Shown here piece by piece: positions 25,706 to 36,198 of a DNA stretch of 64,000 bases. The stretch is taken from positions 3,224,001 through 3,288,000 of the forward strand of contig OY282380.1 in assembly GCA_958295885.1 (NCBI GenBank), written 5' to 3'. Numbering within the stretch: position 1 is the stretch's first letter; every line of letters starts with the position of its first letter. Origin of the DNA: Arenicellales bacterium. GTDB taxonomy: Bacteria > Pseudomonadota > Gammaproteobacteria > Arenicellales > JAJDZL01. The notes beneath the pieces were generated by a model that did no database searches, was not told the origin of the DNA, and saw nothing but the letters and a program-made list of their open reading frames with translations. A program made the position numbers and the translations under genes.

Positions 25706-26557
25706 CTAAACGCCCCAGCTCAATTTATCTCTAAGTGCGCTGTAGAACGAATGCCCGGCGATTCGAATCAAGCTGACGGTCAGCTCCGACCGATGAATCG
25801 TCACCAGTTCTTCTCCGTCCAGCTCCTGTCGAACATGCCCATCGACAACCAAATGAGCGTGACCTTCATCTGCGTTGATCAAGCGGATGAATACTTCGCT
25901 CCTGTCACTGAGCACGATGGGACGATGGGTCAGCGTCTGAGGACTTACAGGAACGATCTCGATTGCGGAAAGAGTCGGATACAGGACGGGACCGCCAGCA
26001 GACAGGGCATAAGCAGTGGAGCCCGTTGGAGTCGAAACAATGACGCCGTCGCATCGTACGTGAGTAACAAACTCCTGCCCTACACTGATTTCCAGATCGA
26101 GAAGGCGTCCGTAATTCGTTTTATAAACAACGATATCGTTGAATGCGTTGAATGCAGTCTTATTTTGACAGTCATCCTCAATCTGAACTTCCAGCAGCGT
26201 TCGGGTTTCGGTTGAGTATTGACCGCCGAAAATGAGGTCAAATGATTCCTTGATTTCTTTCACCGCAACATCGGTCAGGAATCCGCGCCGACCAAGATTC
26301 ACGCCTAGCAGGGGAGACCGCCGACCAGCTCTTTTTCGGGCGACGTTTAGAAAGGTGCCGTCACCGCCGATGACTACTGCTAGATCAATTTCGTCGTCGT
26401 CAAAACCTTCCATCTCCTGGGTTTCCATGGGGGACGCGAAGTACAGTCTGCTGCCAATCCGGTAGTAATCAATGATGCCTGATATTTCCCCAGCGACATC
26501 TTTGACATCGTCACTGTTGAAATTTCCAAATAATCCAACTGATTTAAAGGAAGTCAT
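25706..26557 (-). CDS. nadK: NAD kinase
   Basis: The enzyme phosphorylates NAD to NADP. The GGDGT motif lies in LAVVIGGDGTFLNVAR, and the NE/D motif region reads FNDIVVYK. The C-terminal substrate motif is STPTGSTAYALSAGGPVL. I take the start at ATG 26557 (283 residues, MTSFKSVGLFGNFNSDDVKD) since the eight residues before it are not conserved. It is the first gene of the recN-bamE operon, divergent from hrcA across 570 bp. The neighbouring order with grpE on the opposite side is the usual gammaproteobacterial one. Confidence 0.95.
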   Translation of the reverse strand: MTSFKSVGLFGNFNSDDVKDVAGEISGIIDYYRIGSRLYFASPMETQEMEGFDDDEIDLAVVIGGDGTFLNVARKRAGRRSPLLGVNLGRRGFLTDVAVKEIKESFDLIFGGQYSTETRTLLEVQIEDDCQNKTAFNAFNDIVVYKTNYGRLLDLEISVGQEFVTHVRCDGVIVSTPTGSTAYALSAGGPVLYPTLSAIEIVPVSPQTLTHRPIVLSDRSEVFIRLINADEGHAHLVVDGHVRQELDGEELVTIHRSELTVSLIRIAGHSFYSALRDKLSWGV

Positions 26558-27131
26558 CGTCACCGTCTTATTGCAGACCAATCTGCAAACTGTATTCTAT
26601 CCTGAATGACCATGGCCGAAAACCGGTGTTGCCGGTCTTGCGGATCTTTGTTCCAGCAGCAGGCAGCTTGGGATGTTCTTCAATGGCATACGGCAGCTTT
26701 TTGGGCTAAATTTATTCTTTAAGTTCAGTAAAAGTGAGGCTTAGGCCAAATTTGGGCTGTGGTTTCAGTTTATCCGTTGATTGAAGTCATCGTGATGCGG
26801 TTGGACCCGGCTTGGAGCGTCAGTACGATCTTTAGATGATAATTCTGACTGCATTTGACTGATCTCAATTAGGTCAAACGATTTTAAATTCATCCTAATC
26901 CATTGAATATATAATGTAAATTCTGAAACGAGAGCTAATTTATAATTGAAGGATATGCTGTTGTTCCTGTGAAATTTGAACCAACTGGGTAAGTTGGCTC
27001 GTCATAGTAAAATCTGAGCGTAATATTTGGTTTATACTTCACGGATTAAATTTTATCATTGTGTTTTGCGATAATGCTTAATCGTCAATTGCTGTACATG
27101 CTGTCTCTAATGAGTGCTTTTTGAGAGTTAG
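26558..27131. other. Divergent promoter region between nadK and hrcA
   Basis: About 570 bases, increasingly AT-rich towards hrcA. It must hold promoters for both directions. I could not identify a CIRCE operator (TTAGCACTC-N9-GAGTGCTAA); only a lone GAGTGCT occurs at about 27112. A short hairpin ACCGG/CCGGT lies near 26620. Confidence 0.5.
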
Positions 27132-28181
27132 ATGAGCCATCCGGTCCTAGATCAAAGATCCGAAACACTGCTGCGTCTGCTGATTTCGCGATTTATCGTT
27201 CAGGGTCAGCCCATCGGCTCGCGAACGCTTGCTCATGAACCCGGGCTGTCTATCAGTGCGGCGACGGTGCGCAACGTCATGGCGGATCTCCAGGATTTGG
27301 GATTGATTCAGTCTCCTCACATTTCTGCCGGACGCATTCCAACAGTGCTAGGGTATCGTCTTTTCATCGATTCAATGCTGAAACTCGAACCTCTTCCTAA
27401 CGAAGAGAAAGAGGAGATTGAAATTCGGCTCAATGAAGAAAACGATGCAAAAGAATTGATGAATGAAGCGTCTAAGCTTCTGTCTGAAGTGACAAAGTTC
27501 TGTGGCGTTGTGTTTCTGCCGGATTCATCAATCGCGAAACTTCGGCAGATCGAATTTGTGAGGCTGTCCAAGCATCGAGTGCTGGTAATTTTGATTACCG
27601 AAGACGGGCAGGTGCAAAATCGCGTTATTTCCGTGGACCGCGAGTATTCTCCATCAGAACTGGTCAGCGCGGCAAATTACTTTAATGAGACGTTCCGCGG
27701 CAAATCGTTATCCTCGGTACGGGAATTGCTGCTCTTAGAGATGAAACGAGACAGTCAGCAGATCAATGAGCTGCTGCAGACGGCAGTCAATATTGCAGCA
27801 AATTTATTTGTTGACGACCACTCGGACGATGATGTCGTAGTCAGTGGACGGTCCAATCTGTTTGATGTGCCAGATCTGGCCGCCATCGATAAAATCAAGA
27901 AAATCTTTGAAATATTCAAAGCGAGACATTCATTGCTTACCCTGCTGAACAAAAGCGTAAAAGCCCGCGGTGTCTCTATCTTCATCGGCGCGGAATCGGG
28001 ATACGAAAATTTGGATGACTGCAGTGTGATAACGGCGCCATACCAGATCGGTGGACACAATATTGGCGCGATCGGCGTGATTGGTCCTACGCGCATGGCC
28101 TACGAACACGTGATCCCAGTTGTTGATGTCACAGCGCAGATGTTGGGAAATGCACTTTCTCATTTGAATCAGAAGCGGTAA
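27132..28181 (+). CDS. hrcA: Heat-inducible transcription repressor HrcA
   Basis: 349 residues with the N-terminal winged helix (LDQRSETLLRLLISRFIVQG and GLSISAATVRNVMADLQDLG), the GAF-like effector domain and the C-terminal IGVIGPTRMAYEHVIPVVD typical of HrcA. In many bacteria it represses groE/dnaK operons via CIRCE; here no clear CIRCE was found near hrcA, grpE or dnaK, so targets may lie elsewhere. It ends with a terminator before grpE, so it is transcribed separately from the chaperones. Confidence 0.95.
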   Translation: MSHPVLDQRSETLLRLLISRFIVQGQPIGSRTLAHEPGLSISAATVRNVMADLQDLGLIQSPHISAGRIPTVLGYRLFIDSMLKLEPLPNEEKEEIEIRLNEENDAKELMNEASKLLSEVTKFCGVVFLPDSSIAKLRQIEFVRLSKHRVLVILITEDGQVQNRVISVDREYSPSELVSAANYFNETFRGKSLSSVRELLLLEMKRDSQQINELLQTAVNIAANLFVDDHSDDDVVVSGRSNLFDVPDLAAIDKIKKIFEIFKARHSLLTLLNKSVKARGVSIFIGAESGYENLDDCSVITAPYQIGGHNIGAIGVIGPTRMAYEHVIPVVDVTAQMLGNALSHLNQKR

Positions 28182-28226
28182 GTTCTCACTAAGCTCCTTG
28201 TATTGTCAGAGTTGCCTGACTTAAAA

Positions 28227-28261
28227 ATTTCGAACCGTAGTTTTGTTCGAAATATTTTTTG
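28227..28261 (+). terminator. Rho-independent terminator after hrcA
   Basis: ATTTCGAAC (28227-28235) pairs with GTTCGAAAT (28245-28253) around a 9-base loop, followed by an ATTTTTT run. It separates hrcA from grpE. Confidence 0.65.
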
Positions 28262-28268
28262 TGAAGGG

Positions 28269-28298
28269 CTTGAATTTCCATCGCGTCATACTTATCTA
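28269..28298 (+). promoter_or_regulatory. Candidate heat-shock (sigma-32-type) promoter for grpE-dnaK-dnaJ
   Basis: CTTGAA (28269-28274) is followed after 15 bases by ACTTATCTA (28290-28298), compared with the sigma-32 consensus CTTGAAA-N13-15-CCCCATNT. The -35 match is good, the -10 match moderate. Its place just after the hrcA terminator and 46 bases before grpE supports it. Confidence 0.35.
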
Positions 28299-28343
28299 TC
28301 CCGCATACAAAAAACCATTTTGCACTAAAGGAACCAAATTCGA

Positions 28344-29000
28344 ATGAATACATCAACTAGGAACGATTCGAAAGCCGATTTCCAGCAGGAACCGAATCAA
28401 GTCGGAACGGAAACTGGCGGAGAAGTTCAGGATGAGTCAGTTGAAGAGACGGAACAGGCCTCGGCGGAAGATGCGTCATCTCAGTTTTTCGGCAGGACGA
28501 AAGCCCTGCAGCGGCAGCTGGACGAACAGCAGAATTCATATCTCCGTTCACTGGCTGAAATGGAAAATTTGAAGAAGCGTCATTCCACTGAACTTGAAAG
28601 AGCCCGGAAATTTGCAATTGATCAATTCGCCAAAGAAATGGTGAATGTGATGGAAAGTCTCGACAAGGCCTGCGAAGTTGGACAGCAGAATTCTTCCGAG
28701 ACGGCTGTGGAGGCGATACGGGAAGGAGTTGAACTGATCCGAAAGCAGATGTTGAACGCTTTTGAAAAGTTTTCCATCAGCGAAATCGATCCCCAGCCGG
28801 GCGATCCATTCAATTCGGATGAACAGCAGGCAATTTCAATGCAGCCAAGCGCTGACATCCCAGCAAATCATGTGGCGGTTATGTTCCGAAAAGGCTATCG
28901 AATTCACAATCGGCTGCTGCGGCCTGCGATGGTGATTGTTGCTGCTGAACAGGTGCCGGCGAAAGCGGATCGTGATGCAGATGAAACTGAAGAATCTTAA
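28344..29000 (+). CDS. grpE: Nucleotide exchange factor GrpE
   Basis: 218 residues. An acidic disordered N-terminus (about 1-45), the long dimerising helix (KALQRQLDEQQNSYLRSLAE, then MENLKKRHSTELERARKFAI) and the C-terminal beta domain (PGDPFNSDEQQAISMQPSAD, MFRKGYRIHNRLLRPAMVIV) are all present. It drives ADP release from DnaK. It precedes dnaK by 50 nt. Confidence 0.95.
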   Translation: MNTSTRNDSKADFQQEPNQVGTETGGEVQDESVEETEQASAEDASSQFFGRTKALQRQLDEQQNSYLRSLAEMENLKKRHSTELERARKFAIDQFAKEMVNVMESLDKACEVGQQNSSETAVEAIREGVELIRKQMLNAFEKFSISEIDPQPGDPFNSDEQQAISMQPSADIPANHVAVMFRKGYRIHNRLLRPAMVIVAAEQVPAKADRDADETEES

Positions 29001-29050
29001 ATTCACTTTATTGTGTTTTGGACGTTTTTTAATGTTTTTGGAGGAAAAAC

Positions 29051-30973
29051 ATGTCAAAAGTAATTGGTATTGATTTGGGAACAACCAACTCGTGCGTCGC
29101 AGTGTATGAAGGTGGTTCTGCAAAAATTATTGAGAACCAGGAGGGAGATCGCACGACTCCTTCCATCGTTGCCTTTACGGACAATGATGAGATTAAAGTC
29201 GGGCAGGCGGCAAAGCGACAGGCAGTCACAAATCCTCATAATACCCTGTTTGCGGTGAAACGGCTCATTGGTCGCAAATTTTCAGAGGATGTCGTGCAGC
29301 GGGACCTGGATCTCATGCCATATAAGATCACTCCTGCGCGCAATGGCGATGCATGGGTGCGCGTAAAAAATAAGGATTTGGCGCCGCCGCAGGTTTCTTC
29401 TCACATCTTGCAGAAGCTGAAACAGACGGCAGAAGATTATTTGGGTGAAACGGTTACGGATTCTGTGATCACAGTGCCCGCATATTTCAATGATTCGCAG
29501 CGCCAAGCGACCAAAGATGCCGGAAAAATTGCCGGTTTGAATGTCAAAAGGATCATTAACGAACCCACTGCTGCCGCTCTAGCTTATGGCTTGAACCGAC
29601 AGGAGGGAGATCGCAGGGTAGCCGTATATGATTTGGGTGGTGGAACATTCGACATTTCAATCATTGAAATCGCAGAAGTGGACGGTGAAAGCCAGTTTGA
29701 AGTATTGTCTACCAACGGTGACACGTTTTTGGGCGGTGAAGATTTCGACCGTCGAATTATCGATTACCTCTCGGATGAATTCCGTAAAGATCAAGGCATG
29801 GACATGCGCGGCGACCCATTGGCGATGCAGCGATTGAAAGAAGCCGCAGAAAATGCGAAGATTGAACTGTCGACGAGTTCTCAGACTGAGGTCAACATTC
29901 CGTATATTACTGCAGATGCGACCGGACCCAAGCACCTGAATTACAAAATCTCTCGAGCCAAAGTTGAATCTCTGGTCGATGATTTAATTGCCAGAACGGT
30001 CAAGCCGTGCAGAATTGCATTGCAGGACGCCGACGTTTCCGCCTCGGAAATTGATCATGTAATTCTGGTCGGCGGCCAGAGCCGGATGCCAAAGGTTCAG
30101 GAAACCGTGTCGCGGATTTTCGGCAAAGATGCCCGAAAGGATGTGAATCCGGACGAAGCGGTTGCCGCAGGCGCTGCGATTCAAGGCGGCGTTCTTGGCG
30201 GCGACGTGAAAGATCTGCTGTTGTTGGATGTTACGCCTCTGTCGCTTGGAATCGAGACGCTTGGCGGAGTGATGACAAAACTGATTCAGAAGAATACGAC
30301 GATTCCGACCAACGAAACCCAGCTGTTTTCAACCGCCGACGACCACCAGACGGCAGTGACAGTACACGTGCTGCAGGGTGAACGCGAAATGGCGATGCAC
30401 AATAAGTCATTGGGCCGCTTTGATCTGTCGGACATTCCGGCGGCTCCCAGAGGCATGCCCCAGATCGAGGTCACTTTTGACATTGATGCAAACGGCATCC
30501 TGCATGTATCGGCGAAAGACAAAGCAACCGGGAAAGAAAACAGGATTGTCATCAAATCGAGCTCAGGACTGGACCAGGCTGAAATTGACCGCATGATTCA
30601 ACAAGCCGAAGAGCATGCTGCCGCCGACCGGTCGCTTAGGGAAAAAGTGGATTTGACCAATCAGGCTGAGGGTCTCATTCATTCGGTTCAAAAAACGCTC
30701 AAGGACCTGGCAGACAAAGTGGAGGAGAACGAAAGATCAGAAATCGAGGCTGCCATCGGTGAATTGCAGTCTGCAATTCAAGCGGATGCCGACGTTGAAG
30801 AAATTAAGGCGAAAATGGATAAGCTGGCACAGGCAAGTCACAATCTCGCGCAGAAAGCGTACTCACAGCAGAGTGAACAGGCAGAAACTCCAAACCAGGC
30901 CGACCCCTCTTCGGGCACCAATCAGTATTCGGATGCTGTCGACGCGGATTTCACGGAAGTGAAAGACAAGTAG
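29051..30973 (+). CDS. dnaK: Chaperone DnaK (Hsp70)
   Basis: 640 residues, full length. The start [20 protein letters not shown] is preceded by GGAGG seven bases upstream. Later motifs are [16 protein letters not shown] (phosphate 2), [12 protein letters not shown] (adenosine motif), [11 protein letters not shown] and the linker VKDLLLLD. The tail [11 protein letters not shown] is close to the EEVKDKK end that binds co-chaperones. Works with DnaJ and GrpE encoded alongside. Confidence 0.98.
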   Translation: MSKVIGIDLGTTNSCVAVYEGGSAKIIENQEGDRTTPSIVAFTDNDEIKVGQAAKRQAVTNPHNTLFAVKRLIGRKFSEDVVQRDLDLMPYKITPARNGDAWVRVKNKDLAPPQVSSHILQKLKQTAEDYLGETVTDSVITVPAYFNDSQRQATKDAGKIAGLNVKRIINEPTAAALAYGLNRQEGDRRVAVYDLGGGTFDISIIEIAEVDGESQFEVLSTNGDTFLGGEDFDRRIIDYLSDEFRKDQGMDMRGDPLAMQRLKEAAENAKIELSTSSQTEVNIPYITADATGPKHLNYKISRAKVESLVDDLIARTVKPCRIALQDADVSASEIDHVILVGGQSRMPKVQETVSRIFGKDARKDVNPDEAVAAGAAIQGGVLGGDVKDLLLLDVTPLSLGIETLGGVMTKLIQKNTTIPTNETQLFSTADDHQTAVTVHVLQGEREMAMHNKSLGRFDLSDIPAAPRGMPQIEVTFDIDANGILHVSAKDKATGKENRIVIKSSSGLDQAEIDRMIQQAEEHAAADRSLREKVDLTNQAEGLIHSVQKTLKDLADKVEENERSEIEAAIGELQSAIQADADVEEIKAKMDKLAQASHNLAQKAYSQQSEQAETPNQADPSSGTNQYSDAVDADFTEVKDK

Positions 30974-31051
30974 AGCAGAAAACTCTGACGCTGTGCTGAA
31001 CAAACTATTAAACTTTGATGTTGATGTGTTGCTTACAAACCCGAAACCGAT

Positions 31052-32173
31052 ATGAGCAAGCGCGACTACTATGAAGTGCTAGGCGTTGATCGTGGCGCGT
31101 CTGAAAAAGTAATCAAACGCGCCTTTCGGCGTTTGGCGATGAAATACCATCCTGACCGAAATCCGGATGACTCACAGGCCGAAGCTCGATTTAAAGAAGC
31201 GAAAGAAGCATATGAAGTGCTGATGAATTCCGAAAGTCGTGCGCAGTATGATCGATTTGGGCATGAGGGTTTGGCGTCAATGGCTTCCGGTTTTCCGGGG
31301 TCCGAAGGATTTGGGGACATTTTCAGTGACATTTTCAGTGATATTTTCGGCGGCAGTCGGCGCGCCCAGCGTCATCATCAGGGAGCCGACCTGAAATATA
31401 CTCTCGATCTTGATTTGGAAGAGGCGGTTGCAGGTGTCGAAAAAGAGATCAGAGTGCCGCGGACTGTCGGGTGCCAGTCCTGTAATGGGTCGGGTGCGGA
31501 AAGAGGTACGAATCGAGTCACATGCAATACCTGTCAAGGACGCGGACAGGTGCGCGTGCAGCAGCCCGGCTTCCTGCTGCGACAGACCTGCCCGAAATGC
31601 AAAGGCAATGGTACGATCATTACGAATCCCTGCAGAACATGCAACGGACAGGGCCGCGTACGGGATGTCACTCGATTGTCCGTATCGATTCCCGCGGGCA
31701 TTGATCACGGGAATCAGATCAGAATTCCAGAAAAAGGTGAAGCAGGTCCAGGTCCGGGCTCCATAAATGGTGATTTATTCGTTCAAATTCGACTGCGAAA
31801 GCACTCCATTTTCAATCGGGACGGCGACAATATTTTCTGCCAGATTCCCATCAGTTTTACAACTGCGGCACTGGGAGGGAGCGTTGAAATTCCGACCTTA
31901 AGCGGCCGCGCCAACCTGAAAGTCAATCCTGAAACCCAGACCGGTAAAGTGATGCGGCTGCGAGGCAAGGGCATTCGGAACATAAGATCCGGAGCCATCG
32001 GTGATCTATACTGCGAACTGACGGTCGAAACACCAGTCAAATTAACCAATAAACAGAAGTCAATCCTGCACGATTTTGAAGTATCAGTAAATGAAAGCGG
32101 TTCTCGCCACACTCCACAGGTAGGCAAGTGGTCTCAAAGAATTCGATTGTTTTGGGAAAGAATCGCCGCCTGA
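31052..32173 (+). CDS. dnaJ: Chaperone DnaJ (Hsp40)
   Basis: 373 residues. J domain with the HPD motif ([11 protein letters not shown], about 30-40), a Gly/Phe region ([20 protein letters not shown]), and four zinc-binding CxxCxGxG repeats ([32 protein letters not shown] at about 145-205), then the C-terminal substrate-binding domain. It is complete. It follows dnaK by 78 nt and completes the chaperone set. Confidence 0.97.
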   Translation: MSKRDYYEVLGVDRGASEKVIKRAFRRLAMKYHPDRNPDDSQAEARFKEAKEAYEVLMNSESRAQYDRFGHEGLASMASGFPGSEGFGDIFSDIFSDIFGGSRRAQRHHQGADLKYTLDLDLEEAVAGVEKEIRVPRTVGCQSCNGSGAERGTNRVTCNTCQGRGQVRVQQPGFLLRQTCPKCKGNGTIITNPCRTCNGQGRVRDVTRLSVSIPAGIDHGNQIRIPEKGEAGPGPGSINGDLFVQIRLRKHSIFNRDGDNIFCQIPISFTTAALGGSVEIPTLSGRANLKVNPETQTGKVMRLRGKGIRNIRSGAIGDLYCELTVETPVKLTNKQKSILHDFEVSVNESGSRHTPQVGKWSQRIRLFWERIAA

Positions 32174-32200
32174 TTTTTCCATTTGAGGCGCGGTTCCAAC

Positions 32201-34123
32201 ATGCAGTTTGGATCCGCTTCCGATACATTGCCTGACGTCGTTGACATACTTGGGCCGAATGGACCATTTGTCAGGCATTACAGGTGGTTTCGAGTTCGTC
32301 AGTGTCAGCAGGAAATGTCCGACGCAGTTGATGCCGCGATTGCAGCAGAGCAGCATCTGGTCGCCGAATCCGGTACAGGAACCGGCAAGACGTTCGCCTA
32401 TCTGGTCCCTTCACTTCTGAGCAAAAAGAAAATCATCATTTCTACGCGGACGAAGAACCTGCAGGAACAGTTGTTTCACCAAGACATCGGTTGGGTTTGT
32501 GAAGCGCTCAATCTGGACAGCAACGTCCAGCTGCTCAAAGGCCGGGAAAACTATTTCTGCATTCATCGCTATGAGATGGCAACTCGTCAGCAGGATATGT
32601 TTGGCCGCGTCAGTCAGATGAAACGAGTTCATGACTGGGTGCGGATGCACGATGATGGAGATCTTTCGGAACAACGCGGCCTTTCTGCCGAAGCGCGGCG
32701 GCAGATCACGTCGACGTCGCAGAACTGCGTAGGGTTTGACTGCGATTACTGGAGCGAGTGTTATTTCAACCGGACTAGAAATAGAGCGCAGCGTGCGGAC
32801 GTTTTGGTTGTAAATCACGCTCTTTTGTGCAGCCATCTGTTTAACGGCAGCATTGAAGGATTGAGTCCCGGAGCTGAAGTCGTCATCATTGACGAAGCGC
32901 ATCGCTTCCCGGAAATCGCAGCAGAATCGATGGGATTTTCCATCTCCGCCCGCCGGCTGCGTCAGCTGTGTTCAGATTTAGAGGATGCAAATGCTGAAGG
33001 TGATTTACCGGTGGAGTGGCTTGCGGCTTTTCATGAGCTTGTCGAAAAATTCGTTGATCAAATTCAGAAACTGACTCGTCGGTATTCACATCGAGTTCCA
33101 CTTCGAGATGTCGCAGAAAACAGGAAGTTGATGCCGGCAGTGATGAATTTCTGCGAAAACCTGATCGAATATGCATCGCAGCTGGATGATTTTGCTGATA
33201 CCTGGACAGTTATGGAAAAGCTTCAGAACAGCATCCTTGCGGTCGCCAATGATCTTCACGCCATCTTAGAACGCGAAGATGATGATCATGCAAGCTGGTT
33301 TGAGAACACCCGAGACAGTTTCAACATGGCTCAAATTCCACTTGAACCTGGTCAGCGATTCGCTGAATTGATCCACGAGAACGAGCTGAGCCTTATATTT
33401 ACTTCAGCAACTCTCGCAGTGGGTGAGGATTTCTCATTCTTTAAACGACAGCTGGGGCTTGAGGATGCGATAAGCGTACAGTGGGAGAGTCCATTTGATT
33501 TTTGGGAGCAGACGCGCGTTTATATTCCACGAAATGTCCCGCCTCCGACCTTCAACAATCCGAATTATGACATAAAAGTTGCAGAAGTCGTAAAGCAGGT
33601 GGTCACCGTGACCCGGGGTAGAACGTTGGTTCTGTTTACGAGTTACAGTGCGTTGAACACGGTGTATGAAATTCTGTCAAATGAGATAGACTACACGCTG
33701 TTTCGTCAGGAGAGCAGAGGCTCCAATGCAAAGCTGCTCCACGATTTCAGTGAAGATGGGAACGCGGTTCTGCTTGGCACGTCCAGTTTTTGGGAAGGGG
33801 TTGACGTACGGGGCAGTGCTTTATCCTGCGTAGTGATCGCAAAACTGCCATTCCGCGTTCCGAGCGACCCGGTTCTGCAGGCAAGGCAGCGCAGGATGCA
33901 GGCAGCGAATGAAAATTTCTTTATGAACTGGAGCCTGCCCGATGCCGCACTGACTCTCAAGCAGGGAGTGGGACGCCTGATTCGGGATGTTGATGACAGG
34001 GGCATTCTCGTCATATGTGATCCGCGAATCCTTACCAAGCAATACGGCAGGCACTTTCGAGAAAGTCTGCCAAGAATGCAGAAAGCGTCCAGTTTGGAGA
34101 GTCTGTCAAATTTTCTTTCCTGA
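32201..34123 (+). CDS. DinG/YoaA-type ATP-dependent helicase
   Basis: About 640 residues, superfamily 2 XPD-like. Walker A is ESGTGTGKTFAYL, motif II is the DEAH in VVIIDEAHRFPE. Four cysteines (YFCIHRY; QNCVGFDCDYWSECYF) fit the iron-sulfur cluster domain. The C-terminal motor ends with LKQGVGRLIRDVDDRGIL. YoaA-like helicases act at stalled forks. Start ATG 32201 preferred over TTG 32183. Its stop overlaps the tsaB start by one base (TGATG), so they are coupled. Confidence 0.9.
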   Translation: MQFGSASDTLPDVVDILGPNGPFVRHYRWFRVRQCQQEMSDAVDAAIAAEQHLVAESGTGTGKTFAYLVPSLLSKKKIIISTRTKNLQEQLFHQDIGWVCEALNLDSNVQLLKGRENYFCIHRYEMATRQQDMFGRVSQMKRVHDWVRMHDDGDLSEQRGLSAEARRQITSTSQNCVGFDCDYWSECYFNRTRNRAQRADVLVVNHALLCSHLFNGSIEGLSPGAEVVIIDEAHRFPEIAAESMGFSISARRLRQLCSDLEDANAEGDLPVEWLAAFHELVEKFVDQIQKLTRRYSHRVPLRDVAENRKLMPAVMNFCENLIEYASQLDDFADTWTVMEKLQNSILAVANDLHAILEREDDDHASWFENTRDSFNMAQIPLEPGQRFAELIHENELSLIFTSATLAVGEDFSFFKRQLGLEDAISVQWESPFDFWEQTRVYIPRNVPPPTFNNPNYDIKVAEVVKQVVTVTRGRTLVLFTSYSALNTVYEILSNEIDYTLFRQESRGSNAKLLHDFSEDGNAVLLGTSSFWEGVDVRGSALSCVVIAKLPFRVPSDPVLQARQRRMQAANENFFMNWSLPDAALTLKQGVGRLIRDVDDRGILVICDPRILTKQYGRHFRESLPRMQKASSLESLSNFLS

Positions 34124-34779
34124 TGAATGTTCTAGCGATAAACTCATCCGAATCCACACTTTCTGCTGCGCTGAACTTGGACGGTGAAACCAGGTCCAGG
34201 CAAAAAATTTCAGATCGAAATCACAACCTGTTCGTTCTTGTAATGATCGATGATCTGCTGTCGGACGCTGGGATATCGATGCAGCAGCTGGACGGAATTG
34301 CTTTTGGGGAAGGTCCAGGTTCATTTACTGGACTTCGAATATCGGCCGGTGTGGCACAAGGCATCGCATTCGGAGCAGACATTCCTGCTCTGCCTGTATC
34401 CTGTCTTGCAGCGATTGCTCAGAAACAATGTCAAAAAAAGGTTGTTGCCGCAATTGACGCCAAACGCAGCCAAGTGTATTGGGCCTGTTACGTCCGCAAC
34501 AGCAGCGCGGTCATGAATTTGCAGGATAAAGAGCAGTTGACGCGTGTTTCCGGACTGAAATTGCAAGGCAGTGGATGGTACGGTGCAGGATCAGGCTGGG
34601 ATTCGAACGCGGACCGATTTTACCGGCAAAATGAAAACTTAATTGCTGACTGGGCAGCTCAACAAAAGCCCCACGCAGAGGAAATTGCTTTGATCGGTCG
34701 AAATCTTCTTCAGTCAGATCAAGGCAGGCCTGCCTACTTGGCGATTCCAAACTACATGTCGCCTTATTCCTCCCATTAA
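34123..34779 (+). CDS. tsaB: tRNA threonylcarbamoyladenosine biosynthesis protein TsaB
   Basis: 218 residues, ASKHA fold. It starts MNVLAINSSESTLSAALNLD (families have ILAIDTS) and has the hallmark GEGPGSFTGLRISAGVAQGI, then DAKRSQVYWACY. TsaB is the scaffold partner of TsaD in t6A synthesis at ANN-decoding tRNAs. Coupled to the upstream helicase gene; convergent with the corC-like gene 18 nt away. Confidence 0.93.
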   Translation: MNVLAINSSESTLSAALNLDGETRSRQKISDRNHNLFVLVMIDDLLSDAGISMQQLDGIAFGEGPGSFTGLRISAGVAQGIAFGADIPALPVSCLAAIAQKQCQKKVVAAIDAKRSQVYWACYVRNSSAVMNLQDKEQLTRVSGLKLQGSGWYGAGSGWDSNADRFYRQNENLIADWAAQQKPHAEEIALIGRNLLQSDQGRPAYLAIPNYMSPYSSH

Positions 34780-34797
34780 TTGGTCTGAATTTGGTCC

Positions 34798-36078
34798 TCA
34801 CTCATTCAAATTCAGCCCGTAGTCTTTCGTTCGAGGGCTGATCCGTGCTAATTCGACTGCAGTTTCACTAACCCGAATCGTTTCCACGGGGTAGCCATTT
34901 AGCAAAATGGTTGTGCCTGGTGATGGAATATCTTCATTTAGTTCAAGAATCAGCCCGTTCAGAGTGTGAATTTCCCCCGTAGGCAACTCCAGGCTCAATA
35001 TTCGATTCAAGTCTCGAACATTCAATCTGGCATTGACGATATACGTTCCGCCGTCTTCCGGGATGATGCCATGCTGCTGTTCAATTTGACTTCCGACAAT
35101 GCCTGCAACTTCTTCGAGCATATCGCGCAGAGTTGCGACACCCATGACCTCGCCATACTCATCAACGATGATGCTCATGTTTCGGTTTTCATCCTGCATC
35201 CTTTGAATCTGTTCAAGCAATCCGGCATCATCCGGAACATACAGGGGTTTTCTGAGTTCGTCTTCAATGTCTCGCTTCGTAATTTCGCGCAGATTGAATT
35301 TCTGAAGAAACTCTCGAACATCAAGTTCGCCTCGAATTTGTTTGAATGATTTTTCATAAACGGGAAGTCGAGAATAGCGAGCCTCTTTAATCAGTTCAAC
35401 GATGTCCTGTAAATCATCCTCTAAGTCAACTGCCTGGATTCGATTGTGCGGCACCATGACGCTTTCCACCGAGTACGAACCAAGATCTAATACGCCGAGC
35501 AGAAGATCGCGCTGATCTTTGCTGATGTCGGTGCTTGATGCTTCAACCGCAACTTTCAGCTGATCTGAATTCAGGGGGTCTGCTGTCGATCTTCTATCGT
35601 CGATGGGAATAATCAATTCGAAGAATCTTACGGCTGCGCTGACCAGCCAAACAAAAGGAAACAGCAGCTTGTGCAGGATTTGAAGAAAGTAAGATGCGAA
35701 ATAGGCGATCCTTTCAGGGTAGACAGCGGCATATGTTTTTGGTGGAATTTCAGCAAAGACGACTATAACGACCGTAATGATTCCAGTTGCGACCGCTACA
35801 CCCGTTTCTCCATGCAGCTGCCATGCAATCATAGTGGAGATTGCGACTATGGCATTGTTGACTAAATTGTTGCCAAGCAGGATCGTGCCTAGAAGCTGAT
35901 CTGGTTCATTGATCAGATTTTGAAGTAACATAGCCTTTCGGTTTTTTTTGTTGGCCTGGTCCGCCAGACGATAACGGTTCAACGCCATCGTTGCGGTTTC
36001 AGAAGCTGAGAAAAATGCAGAAAGAAAGATTAAGAGTACTAAACAGGCAAATAATATGCCTATCGGTAAGTCGTCCAA
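34798..36078 (-). CDS. CNNM/CorC-HlyC family transporter-associated protein (YfjD type)
   Basis: 426 residues. N-terminal DUF21/CNNM membrane domain with about four helices (starts IGILFACLVLLIFLSAFFSA, includes SASETATMALNRYRL, LGTILLGNNLVNNAIVAIST). It is followed by two CBS domains (about 205-320: VMVPHNRIQAVDLEDDLQDI; SIIVDEYGEVMGVATLRDML) and a CorC_HlyC domain. Such proteins are linked to Mg2+/Co2+ handling in the inner membrane. It is divergent from ffh, an arrangement common in gammaproteobacteria. Confidence 0.92.
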   Translation of the reverse strand: MDDLPIGILFACLVLLIFLSAFFSASETATMALNRYRLADQANKKNRKAMLLQNLINEPDQLLGTILLGNNLVNNAIVAISTMIAWQLHGETGVAVATGIITVVIVVFAEIPPKTYAAVYPERIAYFASYFLQILHKLLFPFVWLVSAAVRFFELIIPIDDRRSTADPLNSDQLKVAVEASSTDISKDQRDLLLGVLDLGSYSVESVMVPHNRIQAVDLEDDLQDIVELIKEARYSRLPVYEKSFKQIRGELDVREFLQKFNLREITKRDIEDELRKPLYVPDDAGLLEQIQRMQDENRNMSIIVDEYGEVMGVATLRDMLEEVAGIVGSQIEQQHGIIPEDGGTYIVNARLNVRDLNRILSLELPTGEIHTLNGLILELNEDIPSPGTTILLNGYPVETIRVSETAVELARISPRTKDYGLNLNE

Positions 36079-36148
36079 GCGAGTATTTGAATTATTTTCA
36101 GATAGAAGTTACAGTGTATAAATGCAGTGTATAAAAAATTGGGCTGGT

Positions 36149-36177
36149 TTGCCAGTTTGATTTCCATAGAACATAAA
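36149..36177 (+). promoter_or_regulatory. Candidate sigma-70 promoter for ffh
   Basis: TTGCCA (36149-36154), 17-base spacer, CATAAA (36172-36177), 21 bases before the ffh ATG. The -35 is good, the -10 is moderate. Confidence 0.4.
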
Positions 36178-36198
36178 TTTTAGCGAGAATCCTACACC

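Noticed and set aside
27100-27125. Possible CIRCE operator before hrcA
   Set aside because: Only one half (GAGTGCT) is present; the other half at the required 9-base distance is absent.
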